Assembly (NCBI GenBank): GCA_009667805.1
Contig: CM019063.1
Span: forward strand, 54,668,881 to 54,732,880
Direction of reading: 5' to 3'
Length of the DNA stretch: 64,000 bases
Origin: Leptobrachium leishanense
Lineage: Eukaryota; Chordata; Amphibia; Anura; Megophryidae
Below are positions 10,138-20,389 of this stretch, piece after piece. Under the pieces are notes generated by a model. It searched no databases, had not been told where the DNA came from, and saw nothing but the letters and a program-made list of their open reading frames with translations. Numbering within the stretch: position 1 is the stretch's first letter; each line of letters starts with the position of its first letter. Both the position numbers and the translations under genes were made by a program.

Positions 10138-11752
10138 CAGTTGTGTTCAAAATTATTCAACCCCCAATGCTGTAAAGGGTTTTAGGGAATTTAGTGTACA
10201 TTTGTAATTGTATTCAGAATGAAATCCTACAAGGACTTTTTAAAGAACCATATGCAACTAAAATGACATCAATTGGTTTTGTAATACAGTAGTAAATGTT
10301 TATTTTGTGAATTCTTCATTGACACAATTATTCAACCCCTTAAAGACTACCACTCTGAAGAACAGAGGTTCATTCAAGTGTTTTCAATCAGGTATTGAAA
10401 ACACCTGTGGATGTCACGGAGCAGCAATAAAGCATAATAAGCACCAATTAGGCAGCTTTAAAATGACTGTGATACTCAGCTCCTTCTAGACATTTACTGG
10501 TGTGGTTACAAACATGGTGAAGTAAAGAGAATGGTCCAGGAAGACAAGAGAAGAGGTGATTACTCTTCACAGGAAGGGCAATGGCTATAAGAAGATTGCA
10601 AAGATGTTAAACATACCAAGAGAGACCATAGGAAGCATCATTCGCAAATTCAAGGCAAAGGGCACTGTTGACACGCTACCTGGTCGTGGCAGAAAGAAGA
10701 TGCTGACTTCGACTGCTGTGCGCTACCTGAAGCGTAGAGTGGAGAAATGTCCCCGTGTGACTGCTGAGGAACTGAGAAAAGATTTGTCAGATGTGGGTAC
10801 TGAAGTTTCAGCTCAGACAATACGGCGCACACTGCGTAATGAAGGCCTCCATGCCAGAACTCCCAGGCGCACCCCTTGCTGTCTCCAAAGAATAAGAAGA
10901 GTCGACTGCAGTATGCCAAAAGTCATGTGGACAAACCACAGAAGTTTTGGGATAGTGTTCTGTGGACTGATGAAACAAAATTAGAACTGTTTTGGCCCAT
11001 GGATCAACGCTATGTTTGGAGGAGGAAGAACAAGGCCTATGAAGAAAAGAACACCTTGCCTACTGTGAAGCATGGCGGGGGTCAATCATGCTTTGGGGCT
11101 GTTTTGCTTCTGCAGGTAGAGGGAAGCTTCAGCGTGTGCAAGGTACCATGAATTCTCTTCAGTACCAGGAGATATTGGATGACAATGTGATGCAGTCCGT
11201 CACAAACCTGAGGCTTGGGAGACGTTGGACCTTTCAACAGGACAATGATCCCAAGCATACCTCCAAGTCCACTAGAGCATGGTTGCAGAGTAAAGGCTGG
11301 AACATTTTGCAGTGGCCATCGCAGTCACCTGACTTAAATTCGATTGAGAACCTCTGGTGGGACTTAAAGAAAGCAGTTGCAGTGCGCAAGCCTAAGAATG
11401 TGACTGAACTGGAGGCTTTTGCCCATGACGAATGGGCGAAGATACCCGTAGATCGCTGCAAGACACTTGTGTCAAGCTATGCTTCACGTTTAAAAGCTGT
11501 TATAACTGTAAAAGGATGTTGTACTAAGTACTAAGATTGAATGTCACTTGGGGGTTGAATAAAACTGATAATGATGTGAGCACAGAAAAGACATTTGTGG
11601 TTATTTCATTATAAATGTTATGTTATATTTGTCTGACCTACACGTGCCTCTTTGATTTAATTGTAAGCAAGATGACTGAATGATCAAAATCAATGTCAAA
11701 CTGGCCAAAACACTCAATTTCTGTGGGGGTTGAATAATTTTGAACACAACTG
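10138..11752 (+). mobile_element. Tc1-type DNA transposon, 1615 bp, both ends present
   Basis: The termini are 28-bp inverted repeats beginning CAGTTGTGTTCAAAATTATT. They are flanked by TA at 10136-10137 and 11753-11754, within a (TA)n target. A second, inner copy of the ATTATTCAACCCC motif occurs about 190 bases inside the left end (near 10325), and its complement GGGGTTGAATAAAAC lies near 11550. This gives an IR/DR arrangement like Sleeping Beauty-type elements, where transposase binds two sites per end. The transposase gene between is broken, but the two ends are essentially identical, implying fairly recent insertion. Confidence 0.93.
10514..11534 (+). pseudogene. Tc1 transposase (DD34E), inactivated
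   Basis: Cut-and-paste transposase of about 340 codons. The likely original start ATG is at 10514, but codon 4 is TAA (10523-10525). Frame 2 then carries the paired-like HTH domain (GNGYKKIAKMLNIPRETIGS) and the GRGRKK hook, followed by the second HTH (SAQTIRRTLRNEGLHARTPR). A frameshift near 10880 moves to frame 1 with the first catalytic Asp in VLWTDETKLELFW. A second shift near 11090 moves to frame 3 with FQQDNDPKHTSKS and SQSPDLNSIENLWWDLKK. Thirty-four residues separate the second catalytic Asp from the Glu, confirming DD34E. The stop is at 11532-11534. One nonsense codon and two frameshifts make it non-functional. Confidence 0.92.
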
Positions 11753-11814
11753 TATATATATATAGTGAAAGAAAGTCTCAATCCAATAGCAAACATTTTT
11801 GATAAAAATATGTT

Positions 11815-12180
11815 TATTATTAATAATTTATTATTATTATTACACGCCAACACATTCCGCAGCGCTGTACAAGGTGCAATGGGTAAAGACATGACATTTC
11901 TACAATACATACAGGAGGCCGGTCAGTATTTCTGCCAACAGATACAGGAGGACATGAGGGCCCTATTCCCGTGGGAATTTACAATCTAGATGGGTGAGGG
12001 GATGAGAAACAGGAGGGGGGGCTGCAGTGATGAGTTCATTTTTTTGGGTTGACCGGATATTTTGTTACGGAGTCAGGTGGTCGGCTTCCCTAAACAGAAG
12101 GGTCTTTAGGGAGCATTTAAATGAAGCCAGATTTGGGGACAGTCTGATATTGCAAGGAAGCGCGTTCCATAGGGTGTTTA
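11815..12180 (-). mobile_element. L2-type LINE 3' end fragment
   Basis: TTTATTATTATTATTACACG is followed by CCGCAGCGCTGTACAAGG, then TTTACAATCTAGATGGGTGA. This is the same order as the L2 tail at 8632-9371. The last part (12100-12180) resembles the LINE C-terminal coding end but has no open frame. Confidence 0.65.
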
Positions 12181-12680
12181 AAAAATTTATGTATTTCCTT
12201 TTTTAATAATTTTCTTCTTTTTTTTTTATTAAAAAAATTCTGGATTAACCCTTTCACAGATAAGTGATTTTCCATTAAAAAAAAAACAACACAGGAGGCA
12301 GTGGGGTTTTTTTTTTTTGGTAAATAATTTTTAAATATACAGTAAAGAATATTTAGGAATATTCCCATTTTATTCCACACTGTAATAACCGATTTGGCAG
12401 GCAATTGTCACCATCTACTGGCCAGAAGGAGTTACTGCAGTTCTGGGTTCCATGCAGGATCAGCTGGGGCAAAGTCCATTCTAGTCATTCTCAGCTGCTT
12501 TTAAAAAGTGTTGGCTTCTCAGATATCCTGTCCAGGGTGCATGCTCTGCAGCCCAAATGATAATGGATTTAATTTGCAGTGATACAGCATAGCCCCAGAT
12601 CACGTTAAGGTCTTAGGCTGCTGTGTCTGCTACTGCTGATCGTGTATATAGGATCACTGTGGTGAAGGGGTTAAGACTAT
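12181..12680. other. T/A-run-rich spacer, nothing recognised
   Basis: Homopolymer-rich sequence (12180-12340) followed by about 340 bases of unassigned, non-coding sequence. Confidence 0.35.
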
Positions 12681-13546
12681 AGGGGTTATTCAGAGAGTGT
12701 CGATCTGGCCCCGAAATGTCACCTAACCGGGAATTTCCTCATACAGTGACATTTCAGGGCCATTCAGAGAGCAGGCAGCCCGCCAAATTTTGGCAAACTG
12801 CCAGAAAGTACGGTGCGTGTTCGACTGCAGTGAAATCCCCCATAGAGAAGCAATGTTTCATCTATTCAGAGACACCGAACAGCAGTGAAAAGTTGCTGAA
12901 GTGCCCTGCTGTTCGGTGTTTTCATTCGGCAGGTTTATTCAGGCGAATCCCATAGGTTTCAATGTTAAAAATACTCCTGTTTTTATTCAAAATCGAATAA
13001 ACCGTTTATTATTTTAATCTGCAGCAAAAAGTCTATTTATAGATTTTTTTTAGGATTTTTAAAGCATTTTTTGGGGATTTTTTCGGCAAAACTTTTTTTT
13101 GCTTTTTTTTAATAGGGTTTTTTCTTTTTTCTGCAATAGACCTTTTTATTATCATTCATAGGATCTTATATGTTAGTTCCAGACATTTTCGTTGAGTAAT
13201 TTGTTTGCAAACAGCGTTTCAATTTTGCCACTTTCAAGCGTATTGGGTTTGTATTTCTTTACCCCTTTCGGCAGGTTGTCGACTTTCTCCTCCTGCTGAT
13301 CAGCACTGTGCTTGGCAGCTCGTCGGATGTGTTTGGCAGCTGTCCGGCGAGTTTACGGCAGATGTCAGGCGGCGGCGTGCAATGGGTTTGAGGCGGCAGC
13401 CAGCTAGTTTGTGGCGGCATTCGGCGGTTGATTCCCTACACTTTGGGAACCCTGTAGTGAATGCTGAATTCACCTGCTGGATGGGGAAATTTGATTCCTC
13501 GAAGTGCAGGGAACGGCAGAACACCGAATACTCTCTGAAAACCCCC
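12681..13546 (+). mobile_element. Foldback element family M, copy B
   Basis: The left terminus AGGGGTTATTCAGAGAG and the right terminus CTCTCTGAAAACCCCC are inverted repeats. They are flanked by TAT (12678-12680 and 13547-13549). The subterminal region contains CCCCGAAATGTCACC, CTATTCAGAGACACCGAACA and, towards the right, GAATTCACC and a GTGCAGGGAACG block. It is about 866 bp and non-coding; the open frame at 13205-13600 is a chance read-through of the right half. Confidence 0.8.
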
Positions 13547-13549
13547 TAT

Positions 13550-14530
13550 AACAAAAGGTGCAATCACTGCTTTTTCTCATTTGACGCCTGTGTTTCATAG
13601 CTACTGTGTATTGTGAAAAAAAGACTTGGGTCCGTCAGAATTATCCGTTTCTACCTTTGAACTAGTCGGTGAGTAAAAGAAGGCAAATAATAGTTTTTAA
13701 AGACCACAATTTGACTAGATTCCAATTCGTCAGATCTAATTAAGGGCATATCAACTTATAGATTCTCGATAAAAAATCTGTCCCTATCTTCGGCATTTGC
13801 ACCTATACTCATTAAAATATATTTTATCGGCTGTTTTACCAACGTCTTTTTTAGAACAGCATTATTGTTTGATTTTCAACCGAATCAGCCGATATTTCTG
13901 GAAAATAAATATCGGCCGAAACGCCAAACTAAGGTCTGGAAGAATTCAACTGAGCTCTGCGTCACAAAAGCTGCAGGAAATCCCTGTTATATCTCCATGA
14001 TGACAATCAGGTTCTCCTTGCATCAACTATGTGTGATCGCCTATATCTTTATTATTTTTTGGGAATCTGATGTATCCTATCATGGAACCAGATTGCTCAC
14101 TTGTTCCCCCCTATGCTTTACTTAAGAATGGATTAGTCCACTCTCCCTGTCTAACTAACAGTTAGTTTAGCTCAGCCTCCTTTCCTGCTCAGCAAGTTTG
14201 CTTTCCTTTAGTCTAACCATAGAGGCATGTGAGATAGCATCCTGTACATACTAGGCCATTGCATCCTGTTTTACCTTCCTTCCATAACAAAGCACACCAT
14301 AGAAGACCTCCCTATCCACAAGACACCTTATATTTGCTGTTACTTTCCCAATAAAGTGAAAAAAAATAAAGGACTTTGTGCGCTTTAAAAGGGGATTAGT
14401 TAAGCTATCTGACTTCAATCATATCCTGCATGTGACATTCACTTCTCGCATATGACACTGGGGTTCCAGAATATATCCTACATCTTGATTCTATGATGCC
14501 TTAATTACTACACTCTCCTACCTATGAGCA
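13550..14530. other. Low-copy and unassigned repeat sequence
   Basis: Part of 13760-13930 (TTATCGGCTG, AATATCGGCCGAAACG) is similar in motif content to stretches near 28950-29100 and 45690-45960, suggesting an old interspersed element. The rest is non-coding with nothing recognised. Confidence 0.35.
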
Positions 14531-14534
14531 TAGA

Positions 14535-15320
14535 CTAGTGGTTGGATGGAGTAGAGGTAACATCACTGCTCTATAACCGTGGAGACCCAGGTTTGAGTCC
14601 CAGCCAGAGCACCTCTCCAGTAAGTGTCCTTGGGCAAGACACCTAACGGTACATACTCGCCTACCACACAATATCGGCTGTGGAGTCCAATGTTAACAGG
14701 GTCAACCGTGGAAAAGCAAGTCAAATTCCATTCAGCGCGTCCCTCCAATACAACTCTGGAGAAGCAAGTCTCGACTTTACGAGAAGCGGGTTCAACCAAA
14801 CCACCAGGTCGCTGCTCTACAATCATGGAAAGCTGACTCGATCCCACTCAGAAGACGCCACCAGCGAGTGTCCTTGGTTAAGACACCTAACGGTACATAC
14901 TTGCCTACCACACAATATCGGCTGTGGAGTCCAATGTTAACGGGGTCAACCGTGGAAAAGCAAGTCAAATTCCATTCAGCACATCCCACCAATACAACTC
15001 TGGAGAAGCAAGTCTCGACTTTACCAGAAGAGGGTTCAATCTAACCACCAGGTCGCTGATCTACAATCATGGAAAGACGACTCGATCCCACTCAGAAGAC
15101 GCCACCAGCGAGTGTCCTTGGGCAAAACACCTAACGATATGGATGCCTCTACCTCACAAAATACTTGTACCTCTCATAGATTGTAAATTCCCTCGGGAAC
15201 AGGGAACCCGTGAATCAGGCAATATAATCCATGTGTAGTATTCCAATGTATCAACACCTTGTACATTGATCTTGTAAAGAGCTGCGGAATATGTGGCGCC
15301 ATATAAATAAAGGATAATAA
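14535..15320 (+). mobile_element. tRNA-derived SINE with internal 243-bp tandem repeats and an L2-type tail
   Basis: The head resembles a tRNA gene: an A-box-like TGGAGTAGAGGTAAC at 14547 and a B-box-like GGTTTGAGTCC at 14590. The next block (CCAGTAAGTGTCCTTGGGCA) recurs at 14866 and 15109, so about 243 bp is tandemly repeated. Each unit holds AATATCGGCTGTGGAGTCC and GGTCAACCGTGGAAAAGCAA. The 3' end (15165-15320) carries ATTGTAAATTCCCTCGGGAA, AAGAGCTGCGGAATATGTGG and CGCCATATAAATAAAGG. That is the L2 LINE tail seen in reverse at 8632 and 41325, implying mobilisation by L2 machinery. Confidence 0.75.
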
Positions 15321-15326
15321 TAAAAT

Positions 15327-15508
15327 AGTGGTTTCCAACCCTGATCCTCAGGTCCTACTAACAGTCCAGGTTTGTGGGATATGTGAAGCACAGCACTGGT
15401 GATATGATTTCTGCTCAGTGATTGCAGGATTCAGTCTGCAGTTCCCCCGGTGTAATCCTTAAAAGCTGGCCTGTTAGTAGGACCTGAGGACCAGGGTTGG
15501 GAACCACT
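15327..15508. mobile_element. Foldback element family R, complete copy
   Basis: The inverted ends are AGTGGTTTCCAACCCTGATC and its near complement GGGTTGGGAACCACT. The interior includes CAGTGATTGCAGGATTCAGT. It is 182 bp and non-coding. A clean target duplication was not found; it was inserted just after the SINE tail. Confidence 0.7.
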
Positions 15509-15519
15509 GCTATAGCGAA

Positions 15520-16200
15520 TCGAATCGACAGACTACAACATGTACAGGTAAGGTAACTCACCATGAAGCTAATTGTGGACCTGTTTCTAATGGGTTAGTT
15601 TGGATGTCCACCTGATTCCAATGAGATTATTTCCACCTGTTCTGTTGTGTTTAAGGTTTTAAAAAGTCTTCCCCGAGTTCCACCACTTCACAACCAGCCC
15701 GAAAATCACATATTATAAGTTATTTGTCAGTATTAAAAAAAAAATAATATCTGCATATGTTAAGTGAAAGGGCGGACGTTTTCCTCCGCGTGATGGATGA
15801 AGACACATGAAGGAACCTCCGAGTCATTGTGTAGTTTGTGACACTATAAAGCACTTGCTCCACATACAGAGGATGCTTGATGGATGTGATGGACTGAAAC
15901 GTAAATTGAAATGTGCTTAATTTACCATTAACTAATTTCTGAAACACTTTATCAAACGCTACTTATTGTATATAAATATGAACAATATTTAGAAATCCAT
16001 TAAACCATTGACGTTGACGGAGACATTAATATGGTCCCATGAAAGAGATTGCAGGAAAGAACCAGCTCATTGTCTCGAGGAACCACTCGTAATTCTGAGT
16101 AAAACCTTTTCTCCCAGACACATCCTCCCTGGAAAAATATGAAAGTCAATAATTTGGCCACCAATGAATTTTGGCCACTGCTTTCTGAAAAGAAAAAAAA
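15520..16200. other. Low-copy sequence, no gene recognised
   Basis: No transposon ends or tandem repeats. The region is moderately AT-rich with no convincing exon. It could be unique intergenic or intronic DNA. Confidence 0.35.
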
Positions 16201-16546
16201 ATTAACCCTTTCACTGCTGATGACGTGTGGGGAACATCCTCATTCACTCCCGTTATATGCGGAGGACGTTCCCCACATGTCATCCGCTGGCGGGAGCCCT
16301 GGGAGACATACTCACCTCTCTCTCCAGGGTCCTGCAGCGTTCTGACTTCAGAGAAGTCAGACGCTGCCTTTCTAGGCCTCCTGACGCAAATTACATCATT
16401 GCATCGTGTGCGATGATGTCATTTTCAGGTGACGCCCGCCCCCTGGGCATTTTCTGGGAGTTCGCCTGGAAGGAGGGGGGGAGCCTTTCGGATCCCTATC
16501 CCTCCTGATCGGGAGGACCTAGCGGGACAAGCCAGGCACCGCTTAA

Positions 16547-16968
16547 GGCTGGGGTCAGACGAATGCAGTGTTAACGTCCATGTTGCCGCACTTTAGTACG
16601 TCCCTGGTAGCAGATAATCATGACCAATGAAGGCCCACACACGAAGTACGTCCGCCCGGAAGTGTGGACGCAGCAAACGGATGCAGGTTAGGCAAGAACG
16701 TCGAACCGCTAGGATGGAGTGCGCCACGTCCGCATAGCTTTGTGTCTGAGTGATGGAACGTGGTCAGACGGACTGCATTTATACGTCCAGCATTTTTGAC
16801 AGACAAAATGTTTTTTCATTTTAATTTATTTTCCATCTACATCCGTCAAAAAATAATGTCAGTCACAAAAACGGACTGCGTGGCCACTACTGCATCTTCC
16901 GTCAAAAAAGTGCATCCGTACTGCGCGGCCGCACAGTCCGTAGAAAATGCGCTTGTCTGACCCTACCC
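16547..16968. mobile_element. Foldback element family G, copy 1 (TAA target)
   Basis: The left end GGCTGGGGTCAGACGAATGC and the right end GCTTGTCTGACCCTACCC are inverted repeats. They are flanked by TAA at 16544-16546 and 16969-16971. Removing the element and one TAA restores a perfect palindrome in the host DNA (CACCGCTTAAAAGG with CCTTTTAAGCGGTG), an internal check of both boundaries. The 3-bp duplication is compatible with PIF/Harbinger-type elements. There is no coding capacity. Confidence 0.85.
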
Positions 16969-17477
16969 TAAAAGGGGAGAGTCTCCCCTTTTAAGCGGTG
17001 CCTGACTTTAACCCCAGAGGCACCGGGCCGCAATCCGGTGCCATTCGGCGCCGGATCGTGGCCTAGCTCTGGTGGAGGCCGCCATCTTGGATGGCAGCTC
17101 CACCTCCGGGTCCCACCTTGTCACCTGACGTCATTGTGCATGGCGTGATGAAGTCAGTTAGCCGGGGAACCTGAACGGTGGCAGCTAGAGTGTAATGTTA
17201 GGTGTCATGCAAAATTCCAGAGCATTGCCTTTCCAATGATATCAAACATGACCATGTTAAAAGTAAGAATAAATTAATAAAAATAAAAATATTTAAAACA
17301 ATTATTTAAAAAGTGGGGGGGGGTTTTGTGTGTTTTTATTAATGCAGCAATATTGTTCTCATTTCAATTATACAGCAATGTGAACAATGATGTTGCACCA
17401 GTGGCGTAGCGTGGGTTGTCAGCGCCCGGGGCCAGCAAAGAATTGTGCGCCCCCCCCAACCTGTGGACGTTATCGAT

Positions 17478-18560
17478 ATTGCCCCAGCTCACACATGGAT
17501 TTGCCCCCAGCTCACACATGGATTTGCCCCCCAGCTCACACATGGATTTGCCCCCAGCTCATGGATTTGCCCCAGCTCTCACATGGATTTGCCCCCCAGC
17601 TCATGGATTTGCCCCCTGCTCATGGATTTGCCCAAGCTCATGGATTTGCCCCCCAGCTCACTCATGGATTTGCCCCCCAGCTCACTCATGGATTTGCCCC
17701 AGCTCACGGGGATTTGCCCCCAGCTCATAGATTTGCCCCAGCTCTCACATGGATTTGCCTCAGCTCTCACATGGATTTGCCTCAGCTCTCACATGGATTT
17801 GCCCCCAGCTCACTCATGGATTTGCCCCATCTCATGGATTTGCCCCCATCTCATGGATTTGCCCCCCAGCTCACTCATGGATTTGCCCCCATCTCATGGA
17901 TTTGCCCCCCAGCTCACTCATGGATTTGCCCCCATCTCATGGATTTGCCCCCCAGCTCACTCATGGATTTGCCCCCCAGCTCATGGATTTGCCCAAGCTC
18001 ATGGATTTGCCCCCCAGCTCACTCATGGATTTGCCCCCAGCTCACTCATGGATTTGCCCCCCAGCTCTCACATGGATTTGCCCCAGCTCTCACATGGATT
18101 TGCCCCCATCTCATGGATTTGCCCCCAGCTCATGGATTTGCCCCCAGCTCACTCATGGATTTGCCCCATCTCATGGATTTGCCCCCATCTCATGGATTTG
18201 CCTCCCAGCTCACTCATGGATTTGCCCCCCAGCTCATGGATTTGCCCCAAACTCATGGATTTGCCCCCCAGCTCATGGATTTGCCCCAGCTCACTCATGG
18301 ATTTGCCCCCCAGCTCTCACATGGATTTGCCCCCCAGCTCTCACATGGATTTGCCCCCCAGCTCTCACATGGATTTGCCCCAGCTCTCACATGGATTTGC
18401 CCCAGCTCTCACATGGATTTGCCCCCAGCTCATGGATTTGCCCCCAGCTCATGGATTTGCCCCCAGCTCATGGATTTGCCCCAGCTCATGGATTTGCCCC
18501 AGCTCATGGATTTGCCCCCAGCTCATGGATTTGCCCCCATCTCATGGATTTGCCCCCAGC
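17478..18560 (+). repeat. Minisatellite, 19-24-bp units, inside H2
   Basis: The core unit is CATGGATTTGCCCCCAGCT, with insertions of CTCA, CTCACA or extra C that make units of about 19-24 bp. There are roughly 50 copies. All three plus-strand frames are open because stops are absent from the unit, so the 300-430-codon frames here are not genes. Confidence 0.9.
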
Positions 18561-18592
18561 CCTTACCTGGATATTGCCCCAGGCCCCAGCTC

Positions 18593-18869
18593 CGGCGGGG
18601 GTTGAGGGACCGGGACCCAGATGCCGGGCAGCGCGGGAGCGCCTGCCCGGTTTTTAACAGTCCGTCCTGTTAGGTGATGCCGCGCAGCCGGTCACGTGGT
18701 CCGGCCAATCAGGTGGTACAGAGACTCCGTACCACCTGATTAGCCGGACCACGTGACCGGCTGCGCACGCCGCGCACGCCGCGCAGCCGCATCACCTAAC
18801 AGGACGGACTGTTAAAGACCGGGCAGGCGCTCCCGCGCTGCCCGGCATCTGCGTCCCCTCAACCCCCGG
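18593..18869. repeat. Palindrome of about 277 bp in H2
   Basis: The left arm (CCGGGCAGCGCGGGAGCGCC, AACAGTCCGTCCTGTTAGGT, GGTCACGTGGTCCGGCCAAT) is mirrored by the right arm around a centre near 18725 (GTGGTACAGAGACTCCGTAC). The right arm has a small extra CGCACGCC repeat. A related centre (GGTACTGAGTCTCAGTACC) occurs in H1 near 7455. Confidence 0.9.
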
Positions 18870-19394
18870 GCCAGTTTTTAGGGGCGCAAATGCGCCCCTA
18901 ACAAAACTGCGCCCGGGGCCACGGCCCCCCAGCCCCCCCCACGCTACGCCACTGTGTTGCACTAATGATTTTTTTCTATGGGCTGCGTTTGCTAAAAATC
19001 ACGTAATTCCCCCCAAAAAATGTAACGAGTCCCCATTTCAATTTTTTTTAACAAATGCACCCCATAGAAAATATAAACGCAAAGGCTCGGATGATAAAAT
19101 GTGAAAAACACTTTACACGCTGTAGATGATTAAAAATTCAGATTTGATTGCGTTTTTGTTATAATATACAGACAGGACATGACGTATATATATAATAATG
19201 ATATAGTATAAATCTGCCGAGTCTGCCGGAAAAAAGGATATATAATATGTCTGGGTTGTATAATAAAACGTGGCTTCAAATTGCGTTTAAACACGATGAG
19301 CGGAACCGGTAACAATGAGCTCAGCACACAGGGGTGAAATGGCTCAGCAGTGAAGGGGTTAAATCGACACTCTACTCATTCTGACCACTTTATG

Positions 19395-19680
19395 GTTGTA
19401 TGGATGTGAGGAGTGCCCCCCTTTATCCCCCCTCCCAGCTCCCCCGATCTGGCAAAAAACAATGGGTGAAGTGGAAATGTTTCCTCCTTCCCACCCAACA
19501 TCACCAGGAGCTGGGATTTTTTTATTTTCCTGCCTGCCGGTCACCATATCGGTCACCAGTTAAATCAGCATGCCAACGTCACCCTCTGAGACCAACTCAG
19601 AGAAGCAGCCGATGGATCGGATCTGTGCATGCATGCACATTCAGCCCCAATCCATCATTCGAGCTGGTACAGGAACCCAA
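19395..19680 (+). repeat. Interspersed repeat family B, copy 2
   Basis: It matches 97-372 over most of its length (GAGGAGTGCCCCCC, TCTGGCAAAAA, GGGTGAAGTGG, CACCCTCTGAGACCAACT, GGATCTGTGCATGC). It is non-coding and of unknown class. Confidence 0.55.
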
Positions 19681-19859
19681 CGAGAATATCAAAGTATTCT
19701 CCTATGTCCTCTGCCACGTGCTGGAGATGCAACTCAGGTGCGGGTACATGGAGTTGCCTGGTTATAGTGGGACGGGGTCAGCACTCTCTTGTCAGAACTT
19801 CTGGGCATGGAAATACAGAGGACCCCAGAGACGCTGCTTTTGGGTGTTACGACCACGCC

Positions 19860-20330
19860 GTGGAGGCGGCAGCAGTATAGAATGTTTTCAAGTCACCTTG
19901 GTGGCCATTCTTCTGATAGCTAGAGAGTGGAAATCGACTGTTACACCCACTAAACGAGGTAAAGCTAAAGCTTCTCAAGCGACATTATAGATACGACAAA
20001 TTGGTAAATAATGCCTTAAATCTGTGGCCTCCACAAAATGATCTTTGGGAGTTATGGGATCTGTACTTGGTGCACCAATACAAAAGAGGAAGGGGAGTGT
20101 GACACGGATGGGGACACGGGGGGGGCTTCTCAGTTGGCTCAGGGCAGATTGTGCTGGGATAGCGTGGCTGGAATGTGGGATACTGCAATCGTTCAACTTG
20201 CGTTGGCTTATTGAGATTGTGATCATTTTGGTTTTATTTTACTTTCTCGTTGCTTTTTTCCCCCGTTTTACGTTCTGTAACCCTGTATACATTTTAAAAA
20301 AACAATAAAAACAATTACTTTTTAAAAAAA
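19860..20330 (+). pseudogene. L1/Tx1-type LINE ORF2 C-terminus and 3' tail
   Basis: The plus-strand frame ending at 19990 contains LVAILLIAREWKS followed by a threonine/proline segment. This resembles the L-L-I-A-R-x-W-K-S-x-x-x-P signature near the C-terminus of L1/Tx1 reverse transcriptases. About 330 bases of 3' UTR follow, ending in AATAAAAACAATTAC and an A-rich tail at 20300-20335. The upstream part is missing or replaced by family B. Confidence 0.5.
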
Positions 20331-20389
20331 ATAGATACAATATATAATTCTAAAAAAAATATTATTTTGGGAGAAAAAATGAAACCATT

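Larger units (their letters stand above)
17399..18954. mobile_element. Non-autonomous hAT element H2 with perfect 8-bp target duplication
   Basis: Termini CAGTGGCGTAGCGTGGG and CCCACGCTACGCCACTG are exact inverted repeats. The 8-bp duplication TGTTGCAC flanks both sides (17391-17398 and 18955-18962), as expected for hAT. The element is 1556 bp and has no transposase. It consists of a minisatellite (17478-18560), a large palindrome (18593-18869) and short unique ends. The long open frames across it only translate the minisatellite. Confidence 0.95.
16202..19362. mobile_element. TTAA-flanked element carrying two nested insertions
   Basis: The left end TTAACCCTTTCACTGCTG and the right end CAGCAGTGAAGGGGTTAA are inverted repeats that include TTAA at both outer limits (16202-16205 and 19359-19362). 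TTAA duplications are typical of piggyBac and Kolobok elements. After removing the nested elements at 16547-16968 and 17399-18954, about 1.2 kb of non-coding body remains. That body includes a palindrome spanning the first insertion point. A fragment resembling its left part (ACGTTCCCCAC with CATCCG) appears at 46590-46670. Confidence 0.7.

Noticed and set aside
14540..14610. A functional tRNA gene
   Set aside because: A- and B-box-like sequences are present, but the cloverleaf is not closed, the sequence continues into a SINE body with a LINE tail, and a related copy lies at 49115.
17387..18673. Long open frames (up to 428 codons) with proline/aspartate-rich repeats
   Set aside because: They translate a 19-24-bp minisatellite inside hAT element H2 in all three frames; no codon preference or start context.
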